Shown here: piece by piece, positions 15,812-24,143 of the stretch
How positions within the stretch are numbered: the stretch's first letter is position 1
Layout: each line of letters starts with the position of its first letter
Source: Streptomyces sp. Je 1-332
GTDB lineage: Bacteria; Actinomycetota; Actinomycetes; Streptomycetales; Streptomycetaceae
Length of the DNA stretch: 64,000 nt
Assembly (NCBI RefSeq): GCF_040730185.1
Contig: NZ_CP160402.1
Coordinates: 4,340,001 to 4,404,000 of the forward strand
Direction of reading: 5' to 3'
Position numbers and translations under genes: made by a program
The notes under the pieces: generated by a model
What the model was told of the DNA's origin: nothing
Seen by the model: only the letters and a program-made list of their open reading frames with translations
The model's database searches: none

Positions 15812-15863
15812 ACTCATGTATAGGAGTGATGCACTCTTCTTCATGTCACTCCTATACATGAGT
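15812..15863. promoter_or_regulatory. 18-bp inverted repeat operator ahead of transfer operon
   Basis: ACTCATGTATAGGAGTGA at 15812-15829 is perfectly inverted at 15846-15863, 16 bp apart and 35 bp upstream of the start at 15899. Each arm is one KorSA-type site, so two repressor dimers could bind. It probably controls the transfer/replication operon 15899-22305. Confidence 0.75.
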
Positions 15864-15898
15864 GACGGAGTTCAGCATCTCTAGAGGAGTGATCCGTA

Positions 15899-16255
15899 GT
15901 GCGTCAGATTCCCGTCGACACCTCCGCCGCCACCGTGATGGTCGCCAAGGCCCCGCAGCCCAAGGTCAAGGACCGTCGGACCGGTGAGCTTGCTCAAGAC
16001 ATCGAGACCGGCGCCCAGTTGATGACCGTGGACGTGATGTTCGCGGCCAACGACGCGGTCGAGATCCTGTCCGTCACCGTCCCTCAGCCCGGTATCTCCG
16101 ACGAGCTGGCCATGGGCACCCCGGTCGCGCTCACCGGCCTGATCGCCCGCCCGTGGGAGAACGAGTTCAATGGGCAGAAGCGGCACGGCATCGCTTACCG
16201 TGCAGTCGCCGTCACCTCGCTCAACGGTGGCGCCTCGAAGCCCAAGGCGGCCTGA
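15899..16255 (+). CDS. Conserved integrative-element protein of unknown function
   Basis: 118 residues from GTG 15899 (GAGGAG upstream). The sequence is beta-rich (AATVMVAKAPQPKVKDRRTG, VDVMFAANDAVEILSVTVPQ) with VALTGLIARPWE near the C-terminus, reminiscent of small OB-fold-like proteins that precede traSA in many Streptomyces elements. First gene of the operon behind the double operator. No enzymatic motif is visible; single-strand DNA binding would be a guess. Confidence 0.7.
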   Translation: MRQIPVDTSAATVMVAKAPQPKVKDRRTGELAQDIETGAQLMTVDVMFAANDAVEILSVTVPQPGISDELAMGTPVALTGLIARPWENEFNGQKRHGIAYRAVAVTSLNGGASKPKAA

Positions 16256-16257
16256 TC

Positions 16258-17616
16258 ATGACCGGCTTCATGGTCGCGCTGCTTCTGCTGGTCGTCGCCT
16301 CCGCAGTGATCCTGCGGTGGCGGCGCCCCGCCTGGTACTGGGTGAGTTTCGGCGTCACGTTCGCCGCGTTACGGGTCCTGGTCCGGTACGCCTCGGTCAT
16401 GGAGGCCTGCGGGCTCACCGTCCCGCCCTCGCGCTGGCGCCTCTCCCTCGCCCGGATGACCAACCGCCCGGTGCCTGAGCCGCGCGCTCCGCGCATCATG
16501 CGCCTTCGGCCCACCCGCACCGGTCTCGTCCTACGGCTGAAACTCCGCCCCGGTCAGGACGCGTTCGACGTCTCCGCCGCCGCCGACCGGCTACGCCACT
16601 CCTTCGGCATGTACGGCGTCACCTCCCGCGAACTGCGCTCCAGCGTCGTCGAGTTGCGCATGACCGGCTACGACGTACTTCAGCGCGTGAAGATGCCCGC
16701 CACGACCGACAGCCGCCCGATGCGCATTCCCGTCGCCCTGCGCGAAGACGGGGCCGTGCACTACCGCGACTACCGGGCCGTGCCGCACGGGCTCACGCTC
16801 GGCGCCACCGAGTCGGGCAAGTCCGTCTATCAGCGCAACCTCGTTGCCGGGCTCGCCGCGCAGAACGTCGCCCTCGTCGGCATCGACTGCAAGCAAGGCG
16901 TCGAACTCTTCCCGCTCGCCCGGCGCTTCTCCGCCCTGGCCGACAACCCGGATACCGCCCTCGAACTCCTCGACGCGCTCGTCTCCCACATGGAGACCGT
17001 CTACGAGCTCATACGTGCCGAGCAGCGCATCAGCGTCGGCGTACCCGATGCGGAGATCGCCGCCGACATCTGGGACCTGCGCGAGGACCTTAGGCCCGTA
17101 CCCGTCGTCGTCCTGGTCGACGAGGTTGCCGAACTCGCCCTCTACGCAAGCAAGGACGAGGAGAAGCGGCGCGACCGGATCATCACGGACCTGGTCCGCC
17201 TTGCCCAGCTCGGCCGCGCCGCCGGGATCTACCTGGAGATCTGCGGCCAGCGCTTCGGCTCCGAGCTCGGCAAGGGCATCACGATGCTCCGCGCCCAGCT
17301 CACCGGCCGTACCGCCCACCGCGTCAACGACGAATCCAGCGCCAACATGGCCTTCGGCGACATCGCCCCGGATGCCGTCCTCGCTGCCATCCAAATCCCC
17401 ACCGAGACACCCGGCATCGCCGTCACCGGCGACTCGTCCGGCGGCTGGGCCCGCATCCGCGCCCCGCACACCTCGCTGCGCGAAGCCGTAAACATCTGCA
17501 ACCGGCACGCCGACCGCACCCCGGACCTGCCCGAGCTGGCACCCTTCCGGCCCGTCGTCGGCCCGCTGCCCTCGGCCCACGTGCCGCTCTCCAAGGCCGC
17601 CACCGCCACGGCCTGA
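16258..17616 (+). CDS. traSA: FtsK/SpoIIIE-type DNA translocase (TraSA/TraB-like)
   Basis: 452 residues. An N-terminal hydrophobic stretch (FMVALLLLVVASAVIL) anchors it in the membrane. The motor domain has Walker A in GATESGKSVYQR and Walker B in PVVVLVDEVAEL. Such proteins are the single conjugation motor of actinomycete elements, moving double-stranded DNA between mycelial compartments. Its place after the KorSA-type operator and before Spd genes matches pSAM2. Length is somewhat short for the family because the C-terminal DNA-recognition helix is compact. Confidence 0.9.
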   Translation: MTGFMVALLLLVVASAVILRWRRPAWYWVSFGVTFAALRVLVRYASVMEACGLTVPPSRWRLSLARMTNRPVPEPRAPRIMRLRPTRTGLVLRLKLRPGQDAFDVSAAADRLRHSFGMYGVTSRELRSSVVELRMTGYDVLQRVKMPATTDSRPMRIPVALREDGAVHYRDYRAVPHGLTLGATESGKSVYQRNLVAGLAAQNVALVGIDCKQGVELFPLARRFSALADNPDTALELLDALVSHMETVYELIRAEQRISVGVPDAEIAADIWDLREDLRPVPVVVLVDEVAELALYASKDEEKRRDRIITDLVRLAQLGRAAGIYLEICGQRFGSELGKGITMLRAQLTGRTAHRVNDESSANMAFGDIAPDAVLAAIQIPTETPGIAVTGDSSGGWARIRAPHTSLREAVNICNRHADRTPDLPELAPFRPVVGPLPSAHVPLSKAATATA

Positions 17617-17696
17617 CCCCTCCCGCACTCCGGTCGGCGCGACCGCATCCGCGCCACGTCCCTACCCCGCCCATGCCCAAATCCGGAGGTGAAACA

Positions 17697-17909
17697 GTGG
17701 ACGCCTACGAGGACTTCAACCGCACAGTGCAGCTGCTCGGCGCCCTCGCCCTGTACGCCGATTTGCCCGACGCCGACCAGGAGTTCGTGGCCGTCACGGG
17801 CGCTGCTGTCGCCGCCTCGCTGCCTCGTCGTGTTCTCCCGCCGCTGCCGTCCGACTATGACCCGACCGACGGGCCGGACTACCCGGACTGTCCCGGCGAG
17901 GGCTCGTAA
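17697..17909 (+). CDS. Small acidic hypothetical protein
   Basis: 70 residues from GTG 17697 (GGAGG 7 nt upstream). The sequence (MDAYEDFNRTVQLLGALALY, then PPLPSDYDPTDGPDYPDC) is acidic and Pro-rich at the end. Its stop shares one base with the next start. Probably a conserved accessory gene of the transfer region; function unknown. Confidence 0.55.
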   Translation: MDAYEDFNRTVQLLGALALYADLPDADQEFVAVTGAAVAASLPRRVLPPLPSDYDPTDGPDYPDCPGEGS

Positions 17910-18568
17910 TGGCCCGGCCCGCGATCCGCCTGGACGCGGTCCTCGTACAGGCCTTCATCGCTGGCGCTCTCTCCTTCGCCCACCTGCACGACCTCGCCGC
18001 CGCTGCCGGGCAAGACGGTTGGAAGGCGTGGGCCTACCCGATCAGCGTCGACCTGCTCCTGGTCGCTGCCTGGCGGAGGCTTCGCAGCGACGGTCCGTCC
18101 CGGCTCGCCTGGTGCTGGTTCCTGATCGCCCTGGTGGCCTCGCTCGGCGCCAACGTCGCCACCGCCGGGTTCCTCGACCTGCAACACCCCCCGGCCTGGC
18201 TCCGGTTCGGCGTCGCCGGTTGGCCCGCCCTCGCCTTCCTCGGCGGCACGCTGCTCGCCCACACCACCCACGCCCCCGAGACCCCGCCGGAGCCGGATCG
18301 GCCGGCACCCGCAGCCCCCGAATCCGCACCGGAGCCTCCGGTCGTCGCGGAGCCGGAAGTCGCCCGAGTCCCCGCGGCTGAGGACGCCCCCGCGGTCCCC
18401 GCCGCAGATCCCGCGCCCCCGGTCCCGGCCGCCCTGGTCGACCACGCCCGCAAGGTCGCCGACGACCACCAGGCCCGCACCGGCTCCCGCATCGACACCG
18501 ACACCCTCCGGGCCCGCCTCGGCGTCCCGCCCCAGCTCGCCGACGCCATCGCCGCCCAACTCACCTGA
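17909..18568 (+). CDS. DUF2637 membrane protein (SpdB-like)
   Basis: 219 residues. Four hydrophobic segments in the first 115 residues (VLVQAFIAGALSFAHL, PISVDLLLVAAW, CWFLIALVASLGANVATAGF, WPALAFLGGTLLA) fit DUF2637, a family almost limited to actinobacterial plasmids and integrative elements. A Pro/Ala-rich linker and a helical C-terminal domain follow (ALVDHARKVADDHQARTGSR). Spd proteins are needed for intramycelial spread after conjugation. A second DUF2637 protein is encoded in element B. Confidence 0.75.
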   Translation: MARPAIRLDAVLVQAFIAGALSFAHLHDLAAAAGQDGWKAWAYPISVDLLLVAAWRRLRSDGPSRLAWCWFLIALVASLGANVATAGFLDLQHPPAWLRFGVAGWPALAFLGGTLLAHTTHAPETPPEPDRPAPAAPESAPEPPVVAEPEVARVPAAEDAPAVPAADPAPPVPAALVDHARKVADDHQARTGSRIDTDTLRARLGVPPQLADAIAAQLT

Positions 18569-18603
18569 TCCCGAAAGCGACCCGACCCGAAAGGAGAACC
18601 ACC

Positions 18604-18795
18604 ATGCCCGCACGCGACCACTTCCACTCCGTGATGCAGATCGGCCCCGTACAGATCGGCACCCACCGCGACCGCCACGGCCACACCAAGCACGCCGCCG
18701 TGTGCACCGCCGACCGCTGCGGCTGGTCCTCCGACTACGCCAGCCAGTCGGCCGCCCAGCTCGCCGCCCGCACCCACCGCTGCAAGGTCCGCTGA
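18604..18795 (+). CDS. Small mobile-element transfer protein
   Basis: 63 residues from ATG 18604 with AGGAG upstream. Rich in His and Cys (THRDRHGHTKHAAVCTADRC, THRCK), so zinc binding is likely. Short proteins with this composition regularly lie between DUF2637 and SpdD genes in Streptomyces elements. Role in transfer inferred from position. Confidence 0.6.
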   Translation: MPARDHFHSVMQIGPVQIGTHRDRHGHTKHAAVCTADRCGWSSDYASQSAAQLAARTHRCKVR

Positions 18796-18816
18796 CCCAC
18801 TGAGGAGATCACCGCC

Positions 18817-18972
18817 ATGGATGTACCGCTCTGGCTCGCCCTGATCGTCGTCGGCTACCTCGGCCTCAAGCTCATCCACCCGCCCTGGTGGCTGGTGATC
18901 GTCCTCCTGCTCTGCGGCTACCTCCTCGCAGACAGCCTGCTCGCCCCCGCCATCGACTCCACCGTCAAGTAG
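18817..18972 (+). CDS. 51-residue membrane peptide of the transfer region
   Basis: ATG 18817 follows GAGGAG by 8 nt and the frame ends at TAG 18970-18972. Nearly all of it is hydrophobic in two segments (PLWLALIVVGYLGLKLI and WWLVIVLLLCGYLLAD) separated by HPP, so it is a two-pass membrane peptide. It is flanked at close spacing by genes in the same direction, consistent with a Spd-type spread function. Confidence 0.65.
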   Translation: MDVPLWLALIVVGYLGLKLIHPPWWLVIVLLLCGYLLADSLLAPAIDSTVK

Positions 18973-18995
18973 CAGCCCGCGAAGGGAGATCCACC

Positions 18996-19307
18996 ATGTT
19001 CCGCCCCAAGGTCCCGACCAACCCGGCCCCGACCGGCATCGTCACCCCGCTGACCACCGTCCCGGCCGCCGTCGTTCAGCAGCCCCAGACACCCGCACCC
19101 GTCGCCCCGGCTGCTCCCGCCCGACCCACCGTCCAGCTCACGCCGGGCACGGTCGTCGCCCTCGTCGGTGGCGGGACCGCGGTCGTCCTGGTCGTCGGCG
19201 CCGTCCTGGTCTCCATGCTCCTCGCGGTCGCCATCACCGGCGCCTCGCTCGCCATCTGCGCCCTGGTGATCCGCTCCCTCATCACCGCCGAGCACAAGCA
19301 GCGCTGA
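18996..19307 (+). CDS. SpdD-like protein
   Basis: 103 residues. A Pro/Thr/Ala-rich N-terminal half is followed by one long hydrophobic region (TVVALVGGGTAVVLVVGAVL, VSMLLAVAITGASLAICALV) and a basic tail. This is the usual look of SpdD proteins of Streptomyces plasmids. Good binding site GGGAG. Probably acts with the DUF2637 protein in spread. Confidence 0.75.
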   Translation: MFRPKVPTNPAPTGIVTPLTTVPAAVVQQPQTPAPVAPAAPARPTVQLTPGTVVALVGGGTAVVLVVGAVLVSMLLAVAITGASLAICALVIRSLITAEHKQR

Positions 19308-19395
19308 CCGGCCCCGGGCGGCCTCAACCGCCAAGTCTCCGCCGCCCGGGAGCCGTACCCCTCTCCGAACCAGAGATCCGGAAGGAAGCTCCATC

Positions 19396-19581
19396 ATGAC
19401 CGAGCGCACCCGCTCGCCGTCCCGTATCTGCCCGTCTTGCGACGGCTTCGCCTCCGCCGCCGTTACCCTCGGCGGCCGCGACCGGAACGGCTACCTGCGC
19501 ATCATCACCGCCCACTGCCTGGACTGCCACGGCATCGCCACGGTCCGCCGCTCGCTCACGCGGGAGGGCGCCCGTGTCTGA
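19396..19581 (+). CDS. Small zinc-ribbon-like protein
   Basis: 61 residues with CPSC and CLDC about 30 residues apart (ICPSCDGFASAAVTLGG, AHCLDCHGIATVRR), a zinc-ribbon pattern. It overlaps the start of the rep gene by 8 bp, which is a frequent arrangement upstream of repSA-type genes. Function unknown. Confidence 0.65.
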   Translation: MTERTRSPSRICPSCDGFASAAVTLGGRDRNGYLRIITAHCLDCHGIATVRRSLTREGARV

Positions 19582-20951
19582 CACGCATCTCGACCCGGCC
19601 ACCCTCGGCGACCTGCTGAGGGTGGCCTCGGCCTCCGACTTCGACCGCTGGCAGGACCAGGTACGCCGCACCGGCGGCTGCTCCGACCCGATCCACCTCA
19701 CCGGCTGGTTGCTCACCAAGGACAAGACGACCGGCGAGACCCTCCACCACTACTCCACCCAGCACGAACCCGGCGGACGCCTCCGCCTCGCCTGCGGCAA
19801 CCGCCGCGCCTCCCGCTGCCCCTCCTGCGCCTGGACGTACGCCGGAGACACCTACCACCTGATCCGCGCAGGCCTGGCCGGAGACGACCGCCGCGACGTC
19901 CCCTCCACGGCCCGCGACCACCCGCGCGTCTTCACCACCCTCACCGCCCCGTCCTTCGGCCCCGTCCACAACCGACCCGACCGCGGCACCTGCCGCTGCG
20001 GCACCCACCACCCCACCGACGCCCCGGCACTCGGCACCGCCCTCGACCCTGCCACGTACGACTACGCCGCCGCCGTCCTCTTCAACAACCACGCAGGCGA
20101 CCTGTGGATGAGATTCACAACCCGCCTACGCCGAGAGATCGCCGCCCGCGCCGGACTCACCCAACGCGCACTCAAGGCATCCGCCCGCCTCTCATACGGC
20201 AAGGTCGCCGAATTCCAGAAGCGCGGCGCCCTCCACTTCCACGCCGTCATACGCCTCGACGGCCCGGACGGCCCCGACACCCCGCCCCCGTCCTGGGCGA
20301 GCATCGACCTCCTCACCGACGCCATCCACGCCGCCGCCACGCACCCGTACACCTCGGCCTCGGTCCCGGCCGCCGACAACCAACCGGCCCGAACTTTCCG
20401 CTGGGGCACCCAACTCGACGTCCGCCCGGTCAAGGCCTTCGGCGACGGCTCCGACATCACCGAACAAGCCGTCGCCTCCTACGTCGCCAAGTACGCGACC
20501 AAGGCGGCAGAGAACACCGGCACCCTGACCGCCGGATCAGCTCACTCACCGACCTCGACCACCACCACGTCCCCGCCCACACCCGCCGCCTGATCGAAGC
20601 CTGCAAGCTGCCCGATCCGCTCTACCCCGAGCGTCGTCTCTGGGCGTGGGCCCACATGGTCGGCTTCCGGGGCCACTTCTCCTCCAAGTCCCGCCGGTAC
20701 TCCACCACCCTCGGCGAGCTCCGTCAGGCCCGAGCCGACTTCCGCGCCGCCCAGGAACGCGACGCCCTCGGCCTCAACGACCGCGAGCCGGACACAGTCC
20801 TCGTCCTCTCCGACTTCCAGTACGCGGGCCACGGCCACACACCCGGGGGGCCGCCCTCGCCGCGACGATCGCCCGAGATCTCCACCTCAACCGCGACACC
20901 GCCCGCGAAGCCCGGCAAGACCTACTCGCCCTGGAAGGAGCCGCAGCATGA
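19574..20951 (+). pseudogene. repSA: RepSA-like replication initiator with two frameshifts
   Basis: The first 320 codons match pSAM2-type initiators: CGNRRASRCPSCAWTYAGD, FQKRGALHFHAVIRLDG (rolling-circle HxH region) and QAVASYVAKYATKAAENTG. Near 20527 the frame is lost: one G is missing after CTG, and the protein continues in another frame as SSLTDLDHHHVPAHTRRLIE and FSSKSRRYSTTLGELRQARA. At the G run 20846-20851 the frame shifts again to AALAATIARDLHLNRDTARE, ending just inside the xis start (ATGA). Repair of both sites would give about 460 residues. As read, the initiator is broken, so the element may no longer replicate autonomously. Sequencing errors are possible, more so at the homopolymer. 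Confidence 0.75.
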
Positions 20952-21142
20952 CCCCCGCCCCCACCCCCGCCGACCTGCTGACCGTGCCGGAAGTCATGGA
21001 GCGGCTCAAGCTCGGCCGCTCCAAGGTCTACGACCTCATCCGCACTCACCGGCTGCCGTCGTTCACCATCGGCCGTGCCCGTCGAATCCCGGCTGAGGCT
21101 GTGCAGCGCTTCATACGTGAGCAGATGGCGGAGGCTGCCTGA
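20948..21142 (+). CDS. xis: Excisionase (Xis)
   Basis: 64 residues with a MerR-like helix-turn-helix of the excisionase family: LLTVPEVMERLKLGRSKVYD, LIRTHRLPSFTIG, RRIPAEAVQRFI. It overlaps the rep frame by 4 bp and the integrase start by 1 bp, as in pSAM2, so Rep, Xis and Int are co-expressed. It would bend att DNA to favour excision. Confidence 0.85.
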   Translation: MTPAPTPADLLTVPEVMERLKLGRSKVYDLIRTHRLPSFTIGRARRIPAEAVQRFIREQMAEAA

Positions 21143-22305
21143 TGTCCCTACGCCGTAGCCGCGGTGACGGTGGCCTGCACTGGGATGAGAAGCGGCAGCG
21201 CTGGATCGCCACCGCGAACCTCGGCTTCGATCCGAGCGGCAAGAGGATCGTCAAGCGGGGGAGTGGCAGGACCAAGAAGGCGAAGAGCAAGCTCAAGGAG
21301 GTTCTGCGCGATTACGAAGATGGGCTCGCCATCGCGCCGACCAACTACACCGTTGCGGACGCGGTGAATGACTGGCTCACGTACGGGCTGGCGGGGCGTG
21401 ACGAGGGCACGGTCGAGACCGTGACTGGGCTCAGCCGGACTCACGTGATCCCGAGCCTGGGGGCGCGCAAGCTGCGTGATCTCAGTGCGGAGGACGTCGA
21501 CCGCTGGCTGGCGGTGAAGGCTCAGACGCTCAGTACGCGCACTCTCCAAGGCCTGCACTCCTGCCTCAACCACTCGGTCAAGCGGGCCATGGCACGGGAC
21601 AAGGTGAAGCGCAACGTCGTCGAATTGTGTGCCGTTCCGGCCGGCCGTCCGGGGCGCCCTTCCAAGGCGCTCACCTTGGTCCAGGCGGAGGCCGTGCTCA
21701 AGGCCGCAGAGGGGACCTCGATGTACGCGTACATCGTCGTCGCGCTGCTGACCGGGGCTCGCACCGAGGAGCTGCGTGCGCTGACCTGGGATCACGTGTT
21801 CCTCAAGGGCAGGCCGGACGTCAATCCGCCGCAGCCTCCTCACATCGCCGTGTGGCGGTCGGTCCGGCGCGGCGGGGACACCAAGACACGGAAGTCCCGG
21901 CGCACGCTCGCCCTGCCCGCGCGCTGTGTGGAAGTGCTGTGGTCGCAGTTTGAGGACCAGGGATGGGAGCGCCTCGCTGCCGGGGACGACTGGGAGGAGA
22001 ACGGGCTCGTCTTCTCCTCGGCCGTCGGCAAGCCGCTGGACGCCACCAACGTCCGTCGCACCTTTCGGGCGGCTCTCAAGGGTGCCGATGGGATCGACGC
22101 TGCCGAGTGGGCACCCCGGGAGCTCCGGCACAGCTTCGTCTCGTTGCTCTCCGACAGTGGCGTACCCCTGGAGGAGATCTCCCGCCTCGTCGGCCACTCC
22201 GGGACCGCCGTCACCGAGGAGGTCTACCGCAAGCAGATCCGGCCCGTGATCCAGACCGGTGCCGTGGTCATGGACGGCATCTTCAAGCGGGATCTGAGGT
22301 CGTAG
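21142..22305 (+). CDS. int: Tyrosine integrase of element A
   Basis: 387 residues. Catalytic residues: Arg207 in LLTGARTEELRALTW, Arg329 in PRELRHSFVSLL (the usual preceding His is replaced by Arg, common in this Streptomyces group), His352 in LVGHSG and Tyr362 in EEVYRKQ. An arm-binding N-terminal domain and a core-binding domain precede it. The gene ends at its own arm-site repeat and 71 bp before the att copy at 22376, the standard position for site-specific insertion at a tRNA. Confidence 0.92.
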   Translation: MSLRRSRGDGGLHWDEKRQRWIATANLGFDPSGKRIVKRGSGRTKKAKSKLKEVLRDYEDGLAIAPTNYTVADAVNDWLTYGLAGRDEGTVETVTGLSRTHVIPSLGARKLRDLSAEDVDRWLAVKAQTLSTRTLQGLHSCLNHSVKRAMARDKVKRNVVELCAVPAGRPGRPSKALTLVQAEAVLKAAEGTSMYAYIVVALLTGARTEELRALTWDHVFLKGRPDVNPPQPPHIAVWRSVRRGGDTKTRKSRRTLALPARCVEVLWSQFEDQGWERLAAGDDWEENGLVFSSAVGKPLDATNVRRTFRAALKGADGIDAAEWAPRELRHSFVSLLSDSGVPLEEISRLVGHSGTAVTEEVYRKQIRPVIQTGAVVMDGIFKRDLRS

Positions 22306-22321
22306 TCACTCAGATAGACAC
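22305..22321. repeat. Putative arm site of element A integrase (right copy)
   Basis: GTCACTCAGATAGACAC, one mismatch to 5100-5116. It starts on the last base of the integrase stop codon. Confidence 0.6.
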
Positions 22322-22333
22322 GCACATAGAAAC

Positions 22334-22371
22334 AGGTCAGGTGCCCACTCTTAAGAGTGGGCACCTGACCT
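22334..22371 (-). terminator. Perfect 38-bp palindrome, terminator at element A right end
   Basis: A gapless 19-bp inverted repeat (AGGTCAGGTGCCCACTCTT and its complement). It takes the place of the tRNA-Pro terminator relative to the att copy at 22376. It also lies after the integrase gene, so it could stop transcription from both sides. Confidence 0.75.
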
Positions 22372-22375
22372 GGTA

Positions 22376-22426
22376 TTTCAGCTGTCGGGGTGGCGGGATT
22401 TGAACCCACGACCTCTTCGTCCCGAA
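22376..22426 (-). other. Attachment-site copy, junction of elements A and B
   Basis: TTTCAGCTGTCGGGG through CCCGAA, nearly identical to 4951-5002 and to the 3' part of the intact tRNA-Pro gene. Sequence to the left is element A (integrase end); to the right, element B begins. Confidence 0.85.
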
Positions 22427-22531
22427 TGAGGTTCGGTGAAGATCACGACCGGCGCTCATGGCGTTTTCCCAGCTCAGAGGCATGGACCGGATCGGTCCCG
22501 CGTGGTGTGGAAGGGGCTCCGGGAGCAAGCC

Positions 22532-22550
22532 GGCTCCCATTTGGCTCCCA
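22532..22550. repeat. Paired arm-type repeat at left end of element B
   Basis: GGCTCCCA at 22532-22539 and 22543-22550 with an 11-bp period, the counterpart of 46680-46698 at the right end of element B. They differ only in the three bases between the repeats. Confidence 0.55.
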
Positions 22551-22640
22551 GCGTGCTTGTGTAGGGTTCGCGCCACCACACGTCAGGCCGATCTTGCGGT
22601 GGCCGTTCTGGTGGCTTACCGCTGTGGTGTCTGGCTGGTG

Positions 22641-23333
22641 CTAGTCGAGTTGGTGGGTGTTGATGACCTGTTCCGCTGTGTGCATCAGGGGCTGGTTGTG
22701 GCTGAAGGCGTGGGCGCGTAGGCGGGCCAGGGCGTCTTCGGGGGTGAGCCCGTCCTTGGCTGCGAGGACACCGGCGGCCATGTGGACGGTAGGGGGGTAG
22801 CCCTGGGGTCCGCGCTGGGTGGGCCGGGAATGGCTGGTGAGCAGGTGAGGGTGCTCCTCCAGGGCGAGCAGGGCCAGAATGCGGGCGTAGGCACTGGCCT
22901 GCGCCTTCTGGGCGGGGCTGAACGGGATGGGTTCGATGCGGTAGAGGTCCATGGCGCCGATGGCGAGGGCGCCGATCGTCAGGGGAAGTGCCAGAACGCT
23001 GCGGGCACCCTGTTCGCTCGCCATGGGCGCGTAGGCGGGCCAGCGGTCGGCCGTGTGGCTCAGGTCCACGGCGTCGACGGGGGCCCGGCGGGTGTAGGCA
23101 TCCGTGCACGGTCCCTCGCCGGTGACCAGCTGGGCGTCCTCCACACTCCGGGCGCGCTCGTCGGTGGCGGTGGCCAGCAGGCGCAGTTCTCCGGCGACCA
23201 CGAGGGTGGCTCCGGCGAAGTCGGCTTCCACGTCGTCGGCGCATGCCTGGCAGGCGACGGCGAGGGTGATGCCGCCGGTGTGAGCGGCGGCGCTGATGCG
23301 CTGCCAGGCTGCGGTGTGGTGGTCGTGGTCCAC
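22641..23333 (-). CDS. GAF-ANTAR regulator 1
   Basis: 230 residues. A GAF domain covers roughly residues 20-155 (EGPCTDAYTRRAPVDAVDLS, ARSVLALPLTIGALAIGAMD), followed by a C-terminal ANTAR domain (VHMAAGVLAAKDGLTPEDAL, ARLRAHAFSHNQPLMHTAEQ). ANTAR domains bind paired RNA hairpins and prevent transcription termination. Last gene of a three-gene leftward operon of the same architecture, 81 bp after gene 2. Confidence 0.85.
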   Translation of the reverse strand: MDHDHHTAAWQRISAAAHTGGITLAVACQACADDVEADFAGATLVVAGELRLLATATDERARSVEDAQLVTGEGPCTDAYTRRAPVDAVDLSHTADRWPAYAPMASEQGARSVLALPLTIGALAIGAMDLYRIEPIPFSPAQKAQASAYARILALLALEEHPHLLTSHSRPTQRGPQGYPPTVHMAAGVLAAKDGLTPEDALARLRAHAFSHNQPLMHTAEQVINTHQLD

Positions 23334-23414
23334 GAGGTGTCCCTGTGCCGGGGTGGCGGGAGGGACACGTCCTTCCGCCGGGGTCTGGGGCGGGTTCCTG
23401 GCCGGGGTGCGCGG

Positions 23415-24143
23415 TCAGGGGTGTTGGATGGCGGAGGAGTCGATGGAGCCGTCGATGAGTTGTTTGCAGAGCCCGGCCAGGGTCTGCTGGTGAGCTCGGG
23501 CGTGTTGGCGCAGGGCGTCGAATGCCTCGTCGAGGGTGGTCTGCCAGCGTTCGGCGAGGATTCCCTTGGCCTGTTCGATGACGATGCGGCTGGAGAGGGC
23601 GGCCCGCAGCTGGGCCCGCTCGATGTTGCCGTGCACGACGGTGCGGTGCTGCAGGATGGCGATGGTGGCCACGTCAGCCAGCGCCTGTGCCACCCGCGCG
23701 TCACCGTCGCTGAGTTTCTGTTCACGGGAATCGAAGAGATTCATCGCTCCCACGACCTTTTGGCGCAGTCGCATGGGCAGGGCGTGGGTGGTGGCGTATC
23801 CGGCCTGGCGGGCGCGTTCGGTGAAGAGGGGGAAGGCAGCTGTCTCCTCGGAGGACTTCAGGGAGATGTTGAAGCGGGCGGTGCCGGTGCGGTGGCATTC
23901 CACGCAGGGTCCCTGGTCGGCCTGGAGGGCGAAGAGTTCCAGCAGCCGGGTGTGTTCGTCCGATGCGGCGATCAGCTGCAGGCCGCCGGCGGGGTCGGCG
24001 AGCATGACTCCCACGGCGGAGACGTCGAGCAACTCGTTGCACCGGTCGCACAGTTGGTGCAGGAAGTCGATCAGGTCGAAGTCGTCGACAAGAGTGTCCA
24101 CGGCATCGACCATGGCCGCCAGTAGTTGTTCTTCACGTGTCAT
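23415..24143 (-). CDS. GAF-ANTAR regulator 2
   Basis: 242 residues with an N-terminal helix, GAF domain (DQGPCVECHRTGTARFNISL, YATTHALPMRLRQKVVGAMN) and C-terminal ANTAR (IEQAKGILAERWQTTLDEAF, DALRQHARAHQQTLAGLCKQ). The ANTAR start IEQAKG is canonical. Its start overlaps the stop of regulator 3 by 4 bp. This one is the closest of the group to typical Streptomyces GAF-ANTAR proteins. Confidence 0.9.
   Translation of the reverse strand: MTREEQLLAAMVDAVDTLVDDFDLIDFLHQLCDRCNELLDVSAVGVMLADPAGGLQLIAASDEHTRLLELFALQADQGPCVECHRTGTARFNISLKSSEETAAFPLFTERARQAGYATTHALPMRLRQKVVGAMNLFDSREQKLSDGDARVAQALADVATIAILQHRTVVHGNIERAQLRAALSSRIVIEQAKGILAERWQTTLDEAFDALRQHARAHQQTLAGLCKQLIDGSIDSSAIQHP

Noticed and set aside
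20520..20951. Programmed ribosomal frameshifts in rep
   Set aside because: The first shift site has no slippery heptamer and homologous initiators are continuous as far as I recall, so mutation or sequencing error is the simpler reading.
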